Source: JAGLON01 sp041394985 (lineage in GTDB: Bacteria > Zixibacteria > MSB-5A5 > GN15 > JAAZOE01). From it: 64,000 nt of DNA. Below are positions 7,010 through 17,300 of this stretch, one piece after another (within the stretch, counting starts at the first letter, position 1; the number at the start of each line of letters is the position of its first letter). The notes beneath the pieces were generated by a model that saw only the letters and a program-made list of their open reading frames with translations, was not told the origin of the DNA and searched no databases. Both the position numbers and the translations under genes were made by a program. The stretch is taken from contig JAWLBI010000001.1 in assembly GCA_041394985.1 (NCBI GenBank), positions 2,976,001 to 3,040,000 of the forward strand, given 5' to 3'.

Positions 7010-9970
7010 TCAGGAAAGAGCGTGCTTGCGGCGGGCCTTGGCTATAATATCGGTAAGTTGTTCAATCTTAAACGGTTTCGTCAGAGTAAAATCAACGCCG
7101 GCGCGGCGAATTTCGGTCTCGGTCAGGGCGACTCCCCACCCCGTCATCAGGATAACCGGTGTGTTCGGGGATTGTTGTTTGACGGCCTTGGTAACATCCC
7201 AGCCGGACAGGCCGTCCATGACCAGATCGACCATAACGATATCGAATGACTGCCTGCGGAACAGGTCCAATCCCTGCCGGGGATCCTTAACTGCGGTCAA
7301 ATTTATACCCAGGGAATTACAGATTCCGGAGAGTAAATCCAGGATCATTTGCTGATCGTCGATAGCCAGAATAGTGAGTTGTCCGCCGATATCACCGGCG
7401 GTCATTTTCTCGGAAACGCCATCGGATGATTCGGGAAAGCGAAATGATAAATAGGTGGGTCGACGGCCGAAGCGATCGAATGAGACCTCGCCTTTTTGCT
7501 TACTTATTTCAAGCTTTGTCTTATCGTCAACGAACTCGGACGGCAGGACATCGGGATCGCCGAAATCTTTGGAAGCCGGGTCGAACGTCGTGAAATCGTC
7601 GCGATTGCCTCGGATGAGGCTCAAATAGAAGAATCCGTTTCGCAGTTCGCTTTTTATTTTAACTTCCTGATTTTCGTCGACGAGCGACACGAACTTTTTC
7701 AGGGCAGTTTCCAGGGTATCCTTGAGCACCTGGGCACTTGGAGAGAATTCCGGATTGTCATCGATGTCCGCTTGTAGAGTAACCGCCTTATTGTCATCAA
7801 ACATGTAGATGTTTCCGGTGACGAGGCGGCGATCAAGGATTTCATCCAGGTATCCACGGATAGAGACAGATTTTTGTTCCGTAGGCAGTTCGGTCGTACG
7901 GAATCCTTCCTGCAGCCGCTGGACCATTTCCGCAGCGTTTTCGGAAGCCTTCAGGATTTCTCCTGCCGTATAGCGGGTGCGCCCGGAGATGTCGGACTGG
8001 CGCTCGAGCAACTGGATACGACCGATAATAGTGGCAAGGTCATTATTCAGGCGATTCAATATGCCACCGGCCTGATGGAGGCGACCATCGATGATAGTCT
8101 CGAACACCTGTTCATCCATGCGCGCCATTGACAACTTAATGGAGAGTAGTTGCGCTGCCAGTAACAGGAGCCCCTTTTCCCGCCGTGATGGATGCGATGA
8201 TTCACCGTGATCGAAAACGGAAATGATTGCGGCAATGGTATCAAGGACTGTTACCGGGATATTTAATTGATAGGTGGGAACGCCTCGCTCGGCGAACAGG
8301 CGGCCAATAAAGTCTTCGTTAGCCGGTTCCAGATCCTGCCAGGCATTTTCTATTTCCTGTGGCGAATTCAGTTCGAGTACTTTGCCGGTCGCGCCGGTCT
8401 TGCCGATTGGCCCCTCGCCCGGCAGGAAGGTTGCACCAACCATCGTCTCGGACGGAACATTGTACCCGTCGAGCGCCCGATATCCATTTTGCTGATCGGG
8501 GATAAAGACGACGACCGAAGCAGTTGCCGACACGATGCGGACGGCCTCATCGATAAATTTCCTATAAATCATCGTCGTCGGGCTCTTGTGCTCGATATGC
8601 AGGATATTAAGCAATGATTTGACGGCCGATTGACCGAGTGATTCGGCTTCGCGCAGACCGGAAATATTCTGCGACACCGTCAGCATACTCACCCAGACCT
8701 CGACATCGCGCAGGAAGACATCGTTCAAAGGTAGGCCATTGCCGGGGGCTTCGATGAGCAGGGCGAAATCTCGCTGTGACCAGAGATTAAATGGACAGAG
8801 CAGTGTTGAGCGATTGATAAAGATATTGCCGTCGCGGTTTTTGGCTTCCTGATTGAGAACGACCATTTTCTTGCGCCGGATGGCATCGATGATGGCGATG
8901 CGATATGACTCGCTCGATTCGGTCAAAGTCGGATTGAGTTCGTATTTGACCAGTTCCTGCAGCTCTCCCCGGTTTAACTGGACGACTCGGGCCGCGGTCA
9001 CGCCGTAGCGTTCGACAATTGCCTTGCAGGCGAGATTGAGTATATTCCGCGCCTCTTTTTCCGTGGCCAGTTGATTAATGTCTCCGATGAGGCGTTCCAG
9101 CCTGTTGGCTGAAGAGGTGAGTTGTGAACTTAATTTCTGATTGTCGCGAATGAGTCGATTGGATTCGATTTCTGCGGCAACGGCCTCGGCCGCGGAGCTG
9201 AGAATCAATCGTTCCTGTTTTTCAAAGCTATAGGGCTTATCGGAGAGGACAAGCATGGCGCCGAGTGAGCGGTCCCGGGAGGACAGCGGCATGGCCGCGG
9301 CGGACATAGTCAGGTCGCGACCGGCGAGAATCAGGCGGCGGGTCGCGGAATCGGACGCAGCCAAATCGCCGGAGATAAAGGGCATTTGTTCCGCGGCGGC
9401 TCGGGAGATGATATCCTGACCGATGGCGAAGCGTTCGAGGCGGCTGATTTCATCCTGCGTCAGACCGATTTGTGCGACCAGATACATTTCACGATTGGAT
9501 GGATTAATCAGAAAGACGGCGCCTTTTTTCACCACGAGGAAACTACCCAGTTCTTTCAGCGTGAGAGTAAACAGTTCGGTAATCGGATAGGGTTGTGAGG
9601 CGATACGCCGGATATTTTCCAAAAGGGCAATACGATCGGAGCGCCCTGCGATTTCCCGGCGGACGGCATCCATGTGAATGGGGAAGGCATTGACGGTCGT
9701 GAGTACCATGAAGAAGCCGACCAGGAAGGTTATGGCAAAAGTCACCTTCATGATCGGATATACGATGGGTACGAACCAGGCGGAATAGCCGGGGAAGCTC
9801 ATAAAGACAGCCTGCATCGACGACAGTGTCCAGAGAATGAGTCCGGCGAAAAAGCGTCCTCGATTGGGGAAGCTTTCGATCTCGACATGAGATGATTTCG
9901 TCAGACTGAAGATAAGCGCGAAGACTGTCAGGATGAAGAACAGCATCGCCCCGATCAATTCAACGGTCAC
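7010..9970 (-). CDS. Membrane GAF-domain protein with degenerate histidine-kinase core and C-terminal receiver domain
   Basis: The product has about 986 residues. Three N-terminal membrane segments (LIGAMLFFILTVFALIFSL, FFAGLILWTLSSMQAVF, VTFAITFLVGFFMVLTTV) are followed by GAF-like domains (residues about 120-280, 300-430, 470-620). A kinase-like region has RLNNDLATIIGRIQLLER where an H-box would be, but Asn replaces the phospho-acceptor His. Its ATPase part (KDTLETALKKFVSLV and after) lacks recognisable N, G1 and G2 boxes. The last 120 residues are an intact receiver: AIDDQQM acidic pocket, VMVDLVMDG phospho-acceptor Asp, ILMTGWG, TLTKPFK lysine. I prefer the GTG ending at 9970: it overlaps the miaB stop by four bases (GTGA) and has GGGGAG eight bases upstream. 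A TTG at 9995-9997 would add nine residues. Probably co-transcribed with miaB. Confidence 0.85.
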   Translation of the reverse strand: MTVELIGAMLFFILTVFALIFSLTKSSHVEIESFPNRGRFFAGLILWTLSSMQAVFMSFPGYSAWFVPIVYPIMKVTFAITFLVGFFMVLTTVNAFPIHMDAVRREIAGRSDRIALLENIRRIASQPYPITELFTLTLKELGSFLVVKKGAVFLINPSNREMYLVAQIGLTQDEISRLERFAIGQDIISRAAAEQMPFISGDLAASDSATRRLILAGRDLTMSAAAMPLSSRDRSLGAMLVLSDKPYSFEKQERLILSSAAEAVAAEIESNRLIRDNQKLSSQLTSSANRLERLIGDINQLATEKEARNILNLACKAIVERYGVTAARVVQLNRGELQELVKYELNPTLTESSESYRIAIIDAIRRKKMVVLNQEAKNRDGNIFINRSTLLCPFNLWSQRDFALLIEAPGNGLPLNDVFLRDVEVWVSMLTVSQNISGLREAESLGQSAVKSLLNILHIEHKSPTTMIYRKFIDEAVRIVSATASVVVFIPDQQNGYRALDGYNVPSETMVGATFLPGEGPIGKTGATGKVLELNSPQEIENAWQDLEPANEDFIGRLFAERGVPTYQLNIPVTVLDTIAAIISVFDHGESSHPSRREKGLLLLAAQLLSIKLSMARMDEQVFETIIDGRLHQAGGILNRLNNDLATIIGRIQLLERQSDISGRTRYTAGEILKASENAAEMVQRLQEGFRTTELPTEQKSVSIRGYLDEILDRRLVTGNIYMFDDNKAVTLQADIDDNPEFSPSAQVLKDTLETALKKFVSLVDENQEVKIKSELRNGFFYLSLIRGNRDDFTTFDPASKDFGDPDVLPSEFVDDKTKLEISKQKGEVSFDRFGRRPTYLSFRFPESSDGVSEKMTAGDIGGQLTILAIDDQQMILDLLSGICNSLGINLTAVKDPRQGLDLFRRQSFDIVMVDLVMDGLSGWDVTKAVKQQSPNTPVILMTGWGVALTETEIRRAGVDFTLTKPFKIEQLTDIIAKARRKHALS

Positions 9971-11283
9971 GCCATTATCTCCCCATGTAATGTCCAACTG
10001 TCCGCCCTCAAAACTGTGACCGGAACGATGCGCCCCTTGATATCCTGCTCGCTCCGAATCAGAATTGTCTTGTTTCCCTCAGTCTTGCCTTTCCATATAG
10101 ATGCATCACGACGGCTTGTCCCGTCAACTAAAACTGTGCGCGTTTTGCCGATTTCCCGCTGATTGACCAGTGCCGAAATATCCTTTTGCAGGTCGATGAG
10201 TGTCTGTAATCGTGCCAGTTTGGTCTCTTCGGGAATATCGTCAATCAGGTTTTTGGCCGCCCAGGTACCGCTTCTGACCGAATAGCGAAACATGAAGGCG
10301 GCATCGTACTGAATTTCCCGTACGGCATCAAGGGTCATGTTGTATTCGTCTTCGCTTTCGGATGGGAATCCGACGATCAGGTCTGTCGTCAGGGCTATAT
10401 CCGGTTTGGCCTCGCGGAGTTTCTGTACCCGACCCTTGTAATGATCGTAGGTATATCGGCGAAACATGCGGTCGAGGATTCTGTCCGAACCGCTCTGGAG
10501 CGGCAGGTGAATGTGCCCCATCAGTTTCGGTTCGCTGGCGAACAATTCGATGAGTTCATCGGATAAATCTTTGGGATGAGACGTAATGAAGCGGATGCGC
10601 TCGATATCGGTTTCAGCGGCGACGCGTTTGAGGAGTTTCGGGAAATTCACATTGTCGAATTCATATGAATTGACATTTTGGCCAACGAGTGTAATCTCGA
10701 CGACTCCCCGCTCGACTAATTGGTTCACCTCGTCGACGATCGTATTCGGATCGCGGTGGCGTTCTCGACCTCGGAGATACGGGACGATGCAATAGGCGCA
10801 GAAGTTATTGCAGCCTCGGGTTATCGTCACGAGACCGCTGTAGGGGTTGTCGGGGACTGGCGGATATTCGGCGAATGCCAGGTTATCGGTCATTGCGGTA
10901 TCGATGACCGTGCCGCCGTTATTGCCCTCTTCCTTCGCCGCGATAAGGCGCGGGAGTTCGAAGAGCCGTTCGGTGCCGAGGATAAAATCGACTTCCGGAA
11001 CGCGCTTCAGGATATCATCGCCCATGCGCTGAGCCATACAGCCGACGGCGCAGACATAGCAAGTGTGTTTTCTCTTGAGCTGGGAGAGTTCGGTCAATCG
11101 CCCCAGGGCCCGTTCTTCGGCTTTCTCTCGAACTGAGCAGGTATTGATGACGATGACCCCCGCATCGGCGGGGTCTAAAACTGCGGAGAAACCGGCGCGA
11201 TCCATCGCCGCCGACAGGATGCCGGAATCGGCCAGATTCATCTGACAGCCATAGCTGTGCAAATAGTACGTTTTCTTCAGCAT
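9967..11283 (-). CDS. miaB: tRNA-2-methylthio-N6-dimethylallyladenosine synthase
   Basis: The product is a 438-residue radical-SAM methylthiotransferase that modifies A37 of tRNAs reading UNN codons. The N-terminal UPF0004 domain holds three cluster-binding cysteines (YGCQMN, INTCSVREKAE, AVGCMAQR). The radical-SAM motif is ITRGCNNFCAYCIVPYLRG with CxxxCxxC near residue 155, followed by the GRERHRDP segment typical of MiaB. The C-terminal TRAM domain (GKTRTVLVDGTS through the end) is complete. Length is normal. The stop overlaps the probable GTG start of the next gene, so the two are likely translationally coupled. Confidence 0.97.
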   Translation of the reverse strand: MLKKTYYLHSYGCQMNLADSGILSAAMDRAGFSAVLDPADAGVIVINTCSVREKAEERALGRLTELSQLKRKHTCYVCAVGCMAQRMGDDILKRVPEVDFILGTERLFELPRLIAAKEEGNNGGTVIDTAMTDNLAFAEYPPVPDNPYSGLVTITRGCNNFCAYCIVPYLRGRERHRDPNTIVDEVNQLVERGVVEITLVGQNVNSYEFDNVNFPKLLKRVAAETDIERIRFITSHPKDLSDELIELFASEPKLMGHIHLPLQSGSDRILDRMFRRYTYDHYKGRVQKLREAKPDIALTTDLIVGFPSESEDEYNMTLDAVREIQYDAAFMFRYSVRSGTWAAKNLIDDIPEETKLARLQTLIDLQKDISALVNQREIGKTRTVLVDGTSRRDASIWKGKTEGNKTILIRSEQDIKGRIVPVTVLRADSWTLHGEIMA

Positions 11284-11391
11284 AGCACCTGTGTTCTATT
11301 GTAGGCGACGGTGTAGTAACGGCTCCGCGCGGTTCAGCCGTCAATATATCCCTGTCGCGTCAGTAAAGTCAACAATTAACAAGTATACGGC

Positions 11392-11422
11392 AATAAAAAG
11401 CCCCGGTATGGCCGGGGCTTTG
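11392..11422 (-). terminator. Terminator of the M1 peptidase gene
   Basis: On the minus strand the stem aaagccccgg / ccggggctttt with a short loop is followed by TTTTTATT. It lies 25 bases after the peptidase stop codon. Confidence 0.9.
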
Positions 11423-11446
11423 GGAAAATCTCTTTTGAAATCACGA

Positions 11447-13669
11447 TTATTCGACGCAACCCAAAATTGGCGCCGGACCGCCCTTGAAAATGTATCCAAC
11501 GAGGTAAACGGCGTCGGCGATATTAACACTGCAATCCGCATTGGCATCAGCCCAGTTCGGAACCAGTGGCGCCGGTCCATCTTTGAATACATAATTAACG
11601 AGGTATATGGCATCGCCGATATTGACACTTCCGTCGGCGTTGGCATCACCCGGAAGATCAGGAGCTGAGGTAATTGTCAGTGTATATTCGACGGAGTCGC
11701 GGTAGTTGCTGTCGAGATTATCGACGGCGCGAACCATAAACGTGAAGTCTCCGGATTCAGTCGGCGTGCCGGATATTTGTCCCGAGGTTGTGGCAAGAGA
11801 CACACCGTTCGGAAGCGTGCCGGACAACAGGCTGAATGTCGTTGCGCCGTAGCCGCCCATGATGTCGACCGTATCGGTGTAAGATTGCAACATTGCTCCG
11901 TCATCCAGATCGGCGCTGATAATATGCATCGTGTAATTTTCTTTATACGCCAGGCGTGAGATCCAGCGCATGGGGTCGAGTTTCACATCCGTGACGAGCG
12001 CATCGGTGTGGAAATAGAAATTCTCGCCTCGTTTGCTGTTAAACACGTTGACCGTATCGCCTGATGCACCCTGTTCGAGATACAGGTCAATCGGCATCGT
12101 GAATACATCGGGAGAAGTAATTTGGGATTGACGAATGTGTATGTACGTATCGTACCCGCCGCCGGGAGCCGCCTGGGAGAGGTACGAGAACCGATACACC
12201 GGTCGATAGGTGCCGTAAATCCACTGCTGGAAGAAATAGTCCAGATCCATACCGCTGGTGGCTTCGACGACATCCCGGAATTCCTCGGTGCTGGCCGTCT
12301 GCCAGAGATACTGCTGGCGATAGTTGGCCAGAGATTCAAAGAACAGGCTGTCGCCAACGACATGGCGGAGCATATGGAGCACCCAGCCGCCTTTGTCGTA
12401 GACAATACTACCGAAGATATTCCACACATCGGTCGTGTCGACAATATAAATGCTTCCGCCGCCGGTGTATTCGAAGCCGTTCATATATGAGTGATAATCA
12501 TCGTATTTCAGTTCGTGATACAACGCCTCGGCATATGTCGCGAATCCTTCATTAATCCAGATATGGTGCCAATCGGAGCAGGTAATCATGTCACCCCACC
12601 ATTGGTGCCCGAGTTCGTGAGCGATAACCTCGGGCGAATACCCGAAGCTCGATGATGTGGTCGAGGTATTCGTCTGGTGTTCCATGGCGCCGCCCCAGTT
12701 GAAATGGGTGCAGCCGTATTTTTCATTGATGAACGGATATTCACCGAATCGCTGTGCTTCGAAGCCGATCATTTCATCGAGCACCCCGAAATAAGGCCGC
12801 GAGGTCGCATCATGATCGGGATAAACGAAAAATTGCAGCGGCATCGAGTCGGTCGGGCTGTAGTGGTACCAGTCGCCCCAGGTTGCATAGGGGTGAATGC
12901 CGAGACTAACCAGATACGGTACTATGATATAGCGTTCTTTCCAGTATACTGTGTGAGTGCCGTCGCCATTATCCGTGTCCGAGACCTGGAGGCCGTTCGA
13001 TGATACGACGAGTGAGGTATCTACGGTGATAATGATATCGACAGAATCCGCTTTGTCAGTCGTGATATCGTTGCAGGGCCACCAGCTTCTGGCGCCAAAT
13101 GGTTCGGATAGGGTCGTAATCAACGGCAGACCGTTGCGCTCGCCAAAGTCAAAGCCAAGAAAAGACGATGAACCCGCCGGGGTTCCGTGATAGACGACCG
13201 TGAATTCAAAGGCCTCGTCCTGTACATATGTCCGGTCAAGGTACACGGTCAGATGATCACTCGTATGAGTAAAGGCAAGATTTCCGGATGCATTATAAAT
13301 CGAATCGACGGTCAGTGCATCGAGGAGATTAATTACGACTGAATCCAGGTCAGTCGTCGTGACGGTGCCGTATTCGCCGACGATGCCATAAATGACTTCC
13401 GATACATGGTTAATGGTCAGGTCGATGGAATAGAAATACATGTCATATTCCTGCCAGTTTGAAACGGCCTTTGTTGCCAGCAGGGATTCCTGACTCGCCA
13501 TTGCCCTGATTTTTGCAGGCAATTCATTTTCGGCAAGCCATTGGTGTATTTCTTTCGCCGTATAATCTTCCGGCGCCTTCTCCGGAATAGCCCCGATTGT
13601 CTCCCCCATGAGCGCTGTCGATAAAAGCAGACAGAGCACCATTGATAAAGCCGTTAAACATCTCGTCAC
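11447..13669 (-). CDS. Secreted M1-family metallopeptidase with Ig-like and dockerin modules
   Basis: The product has 740 residues. A signal peptide (residues 1-22, LTALSMVLCLLLSTALMG) precedes an M1 aminopeptidase-type domain. Family marks are GGAMEHQ (the GAMEN-like exopeptidase loop), the zinc site HELGHQWWGD with HExxH near residue 350, and the third ligand Glu in NEGFATYAEAL. A Tyr in SIVYDKGGWVLHML probably matches the catalytic tyrosine. Residues about 595-665 form a putative Ig module (TFSLLSGTLPNGVSL, GQISGTPTESGDFTF). The last 65 residues are two dockerin type I repeats (GDANADGSVNIGDAIYLVNY and ADANADCSVNIADAVYLVGY), calcium-binding modules that can attach to cohesins or act as surface tags. 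The start is GTG with GGAG upstream. Probably degrades external protein. Confidence 0.92.
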   Translation of the reverse strand: MTRCLTALSMVLCLLLSTALMGETIGAIPEKAPEDYTAKEIHQWLAENELPAKIRAMASQESLLATKAVSNWQEYDMYFYSIDLTINHVSEVIYGIVGEYGTVTTTDLDSVVINLLDALTVDSIYNASGNLAFTHTSDHLTVYLDRTYVQDEAFEFTVVYHGTPAGSSSFLGFDFGERNGLPLITTLSEPFGARSWWPCNDITTDKADSVDIIITVDTSLVVSSNGLQVSDTDNGDGTHTVYWKERYIIVPYLVSLGIHPYATWGDWYHYSPTDSMPLQFFVYPDHDATSRPYFGVLDEMIGFEAQRFGEYPFINEKYGCTHFNWGGAMEHQTNTSTTSSSFGYSPEVIAHELGHQWWGDMITCSDWHHIWINEGFATYAEALYHELKYDDYHSYMNGFEYTGGGSIYIVDTTDVWNIFGSIVYDKGGWVLHMLRHVVGDSLFFESLANYRQQYLWQTASTEEFRDVVEATSGMDLDYFFQQWIYGTYRPVYRFSYLSQAAPGGGYDTYIHIRQSQITSPDVFTMPIDLYLEQGASGDTVNVFNSKRGENFYFHTDALVTDVKLDPMRWISRLAYKENYTMHIISADLDDGAMLQSYTDTVDIMGGYGATTFSLLSGTLPNGVSLATTSGQISGTPTESGDFTFMVRAVDNLDSNYRDSVEYTLTITSAPDLPGDANADGSVNIGDAIYLVNYVFKDGPAPLVPNWADANADCSVNIADAVYLVGYIFKGGPAPILGCVE

Positions 13670-13776
13670 GGTCTTTCTCCTCTCACGGCAAGTAGTCCTT
13701 AGTAAGTCGTTGATACGCTTACATCTTTTTTCTCGTAACTATACGGCGGGTGAGGTACCTTCCGAAGTATATTTTT

Positions 13777-13804
13777 AAGATAGGCTCACCCTATGTTTTG
13801 TCAA
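13777..13804 (-). promoter_or_regulatory. Probable sigma-70-type promoter of the M1 peptidase gene
   Basis: Read on the minus strand: a perfect TTGACA (13799-13804), a 16-base spacer, then TATCTT (13777-13782). It lies about 100 bases upstream of the GTG start at 13669, pointing toward it. The -35 is perfect and the -10 matches four of six positions. No start-site data are available. Confidence 0.5.
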
Positions 13805-14252
13805 GCACTAATCCGTTCATGCTTCCAGGTTACGTCGACGTATCTATCTATAAATCGGTATTTTACCGAATAACTTGGGTGGCATGCCCGACCAATTTTC
13901 TCATGGGTATGACGTGGATGGGGCCAAATCGTGTAATTGAAATCGATCTATAAGCCCGGCAGAGCAATTGGCTCAAACCGGGCTTTTCCAACCAGAGGGG
14001 CTATCGAATTAGACATCTATTTTGTATTTTGATTTCAATTGCACAGTATCGGGGAGGGAAATCGGCGGCGAGACCAATTGCGCATCGGCCCTTACGGTTT
14101 AACAATCCGCGTCATTCCCCCCGGCTTTCCAACATGCCGAACCGACGTGATCAGTCGAAGCCTTTATATTGCAGGACGCGGGATATCCGATAATCTTGCG
14201 GATGATTGCCGTTTTTTAACAATTCCCTTGATTGGATGAATGACTATTGCGA
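13805..14252. other. Intergenic region without a convincing gene, with a plus-strand terminator-like hairpin
   Basis: About 670 bases separate the M1 peptidase start from the end of the giant PKD gene. Apart from the promoter and hairpins listed separately I see no gene. A 67-codon plus-strand frame (13750-13953) stops exactly before the hairpin at 13952-13987, but it has no Shine-Dalgarno and a non-descript composition. The region may encode a small RNA or be gene debris. Confidence 0.4.
13952..13987 (+). terminator. Terminator-like hairpin without an assigned gene
   Basis: Stem aagcccgg / ccgggctt encloses a second short stem gagc / gctc and is followed by TTTT on the plus strand. No plus-strand gene was recognised upstream, so the transcript it would end is unknown. 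Confidence 0.55.
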
Positions 14253-14286
14253 CAAAAAAGAAGCCCTGTCGCTGCGACAGGGCTTC
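14253..14286 (-). terminator. Terminator of the giant PKD/OmpA gene
   Basis: On the minus strand the stem gaagccctgtcg / cgacagggcttc with a very short loop is followed by six T. It lies about 55 bases after the stop codon at 14343. Confidence 0.92.
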
Positions 14287-14342
14287 TGTGATGTCTATGG
14301 TGCAGGAGTTATTGTCCCTGCGTTGGTGAGAGGCGGCCTTTG

Positions 14343-17300
14343 TTACTCGACAACAACCTCGTTCGATTTCTGGACGATCTTGGCGTTTTGAGCCGTCGTG
14401 ACTTCAATCGAGGCCGCTCCGCCGCCGGTCGGCGTGGCGCCGTCGATGGCGCGTATCCGGTAGCGAACTTCGATCGTCTGAGACGGTTCGATGTTGTCAA
14501 TCGCGATGGCAATCGTCCGGCCGCTCACGGTCGGCGTGATTGCGGTTTCGCCCATCGTCGCGGTGCCAGCGATGTACTCCGTACCCTCGGGGAGAATATC
14601 CGTAAGAGTGACGGCATCGGAGGCAATCGCACTGGAGTTTTCGATGACCAGTACGACTTCCCAGGAATCATCGAGATCGACTTCCAGCGGCGTTTCGTAG
14701 ACTTCGTACGTCGTGTCATAGTTCGTCGGAGTCAACGCCAGGGCCGTCGAGCTGACCCAGGATTCCGGATTGAGCAGCGCCGGGTCGACATAACCGGCTA
14801 CCTTGGCCTGAATAATGACCTCGGTGCGGCGGTTCGGCTGGAGTTGCTCGGAAGTGGTACCAACCTGGACAACCGGTCGTGTGGCCGCGAAGCTCTCGTA
14901 TTTCAAACGATCGCGTTCGACATCGCGGTTATCGACGAGCCAGTCAACGACCGCCTTGGCGCGCGCCTCACCGAGTTCCCAGTTGGACGGGAATTCTTCG
15001 GTGTGGATCGGGCGGTAGTCGGTGTGACCCTCTACCCTGATGTCGGCGTCGGCATATTTCTGAATCGAATCGGCCACGGCTTCGAGTTGCGGAATTGCCG
15101 GCGGCTGCAATTCGGCCTTACTGGTGATAAACAGCGCCGGAGTCAGCGTGACATTGACATCCTGCGGCGGCACCATCAGGAACGGTCCGACATTGACTTC
15201 GGCCGGTTCCGAAACGGCGTGCTGTAAATTACCGAACTGGCCGACTTCACCCTCAAGATAAATCTTGTTGGTCATGAAGCGGCGGACGCCCGGCGCCAGA
15301 TCGCGCAGCGAGTAATAAGCTGACTGGTGCATGCGCTCCTGAGCGGCGGTGATTTCATAGACCAGTCGACTGCCGTCTTCCTTCGGTTCGAGCACCTGAT
15401 GCTTATTCAGAATCAGCATGGTGTTATCCGGGAAGGAGTCGACAATCTTCACCGCGGTCGGATCGCTGAGACCGTTCGATTTGATTTCTATTTCATAGTC
15501 CACCAGTACGCCGAGGCTGTCGAGTGTCTGCTCGGGATGCAGAGTGGCCTTCTTGATAATCTTCACTTTCGGAATTATGGCGGCTTCTTTGCGGATATCC
15601 AGCTTGGCATATTCCGGACAGACGCGGAAGATGATGTACGATTCGCCGGTCTCGTGAACGTGGGCGAATACGGATGACTGTTCACCTTCGGGGATATAGA
15701 AACCGTCAAGGTCACGTTCGTCGAGGGCGACAACGCGTTCTCCGGCGCGCACGGTGCTGAAGTAGAACATGCCCTTTTCATTGACCTTCGAGTGCGAACC
15801 GTCATCGAGATACACATCTATACCGGACGGGACAGTATCCATATCGGCAATGCCGTCGCCGTCGCAATCGACGATAACACGACCGCGAATCGAACCGGTG
15901 AAGGTTTCACCGATGATATAGACTCGGGCAATAGCACGGTTGGAGTAAATCTGGATGCCGTTCTGCACAGCCGTTGACCGGGCAACGTTTTCCTTCAGAC
16001 CCGGATGTGCCGAGGCGCTAACGAGTGCGGAATACTGCACCGTCATCGTTGCGCCTGCCGGCAGGTTGCCGAGACTCCAGGTAATCGGATTCGTACCGGT
16101 CGGGTCGGCAGCTTTGGCGCCGTCGATCAGCGTCGAACCGTCGATGTAATAGAGACCGGTCGGCATCGTGTCGATCAACTGGACATTCGTGAACGGATCG
16201 GCCGCGAAGTTTTCGATAGTGATCGTGAAGCGCATCAGGTCACCGACCATACCGCTCGGAGTGCTCGTGCGTTTCGTAATAACCATCGGGACGGTGCTGA
16301 CCGATGTGATAACTTCATTACTCTCGTCCCCTCCGAGTGAACTGAGGACCAGAGCGGTATTCGGAATTCGGATATTGCCTTCGATGTCGGCATCGATTAC
16401 TACCTGGAAGGTGACGACGCGAGATTCGAATGGATTCATCGTGCCGAGGTTCCAGGTCAGGCTGTCGGTCGTCGGATCATAGGTACCGCCGGCGGAAATA
16501 GAACCGGCAACATACGAGGTCGAATCCGGAATGGCGTCGTAGACGACGACGTTGGTCGCGGCCTCGTTATTGTCATTGATCACCGTAATCGTGTAGGTCA
16601 GGATATCGCCCGGCGAAGCAAGCGCGGCATCGACTTCCTTCTGGACGCCGAGGTCGCCACCCAGCGGGATATCGACGATCGTCTCGACCTGATTACTATA
16701 AACGGTTCTGACCGCCGCGGCGAAGACGTTTGTATCATCATATGTCGCACTGGCGATATTCATAACCGTCGACGGGAATCGCGGGAATGGACCGTCGAGA
16801 ACGATTTTAAAGGTGACGGAGATATCCGAACCTCCGGCGATTCCTGCAATATTCCACATGACGCGGTCACCGACAACATCATAGGCGCCACCATTGTCCG
16901 CACTACCCGGAATATATGATGTCATATCCGGAATGCTATCGAGAAGCAGGATATTGCCGAGGGCCTGGATTCCGTGATTGCGAACCGTCAGTGTATAGGT
17001 GAGCTGTTCGCCTTCGCGGGCGAAGATTCTATCGACTTCTTTTATGACTTCAATAGATGGGCCAACATTGATAATCTTCGTTTCCGTGTCGGAATAGCAT
17101 TCGTTCGATGTCGTCAGGCTAACCGTATATGTGCCGTCCGTATCGAATGTATGCTGCGGGTCTTCAAGTGTCGACGTATTGTCTGATCCGCTGTTCGGAT
17201 CACCAAAGTCCCACTCATATCCGACAATCGAACCGGATGTCGTGGCTGACCGATTTGTAAAGCTTACCGTTAAGGGAGCATTACCGGTCATTGGTGTGGC

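Noticed and set aside
13750..13953. 67-codon plus-strand ORF before a hairpin
   Set aside because: No Shine-Dalgarno and no domain; it also overlaps the promoter of the M1 peptidase gene on the other strand.
14340..15227. 295-codon plus-strand open frame opposite the giant PKD gene
   Set aside because: It is antisense to the OmpA/DUF11 part of the minus-strand gene, is Arg-rich, has no Shine-Dalgarno and no recognisable domain.
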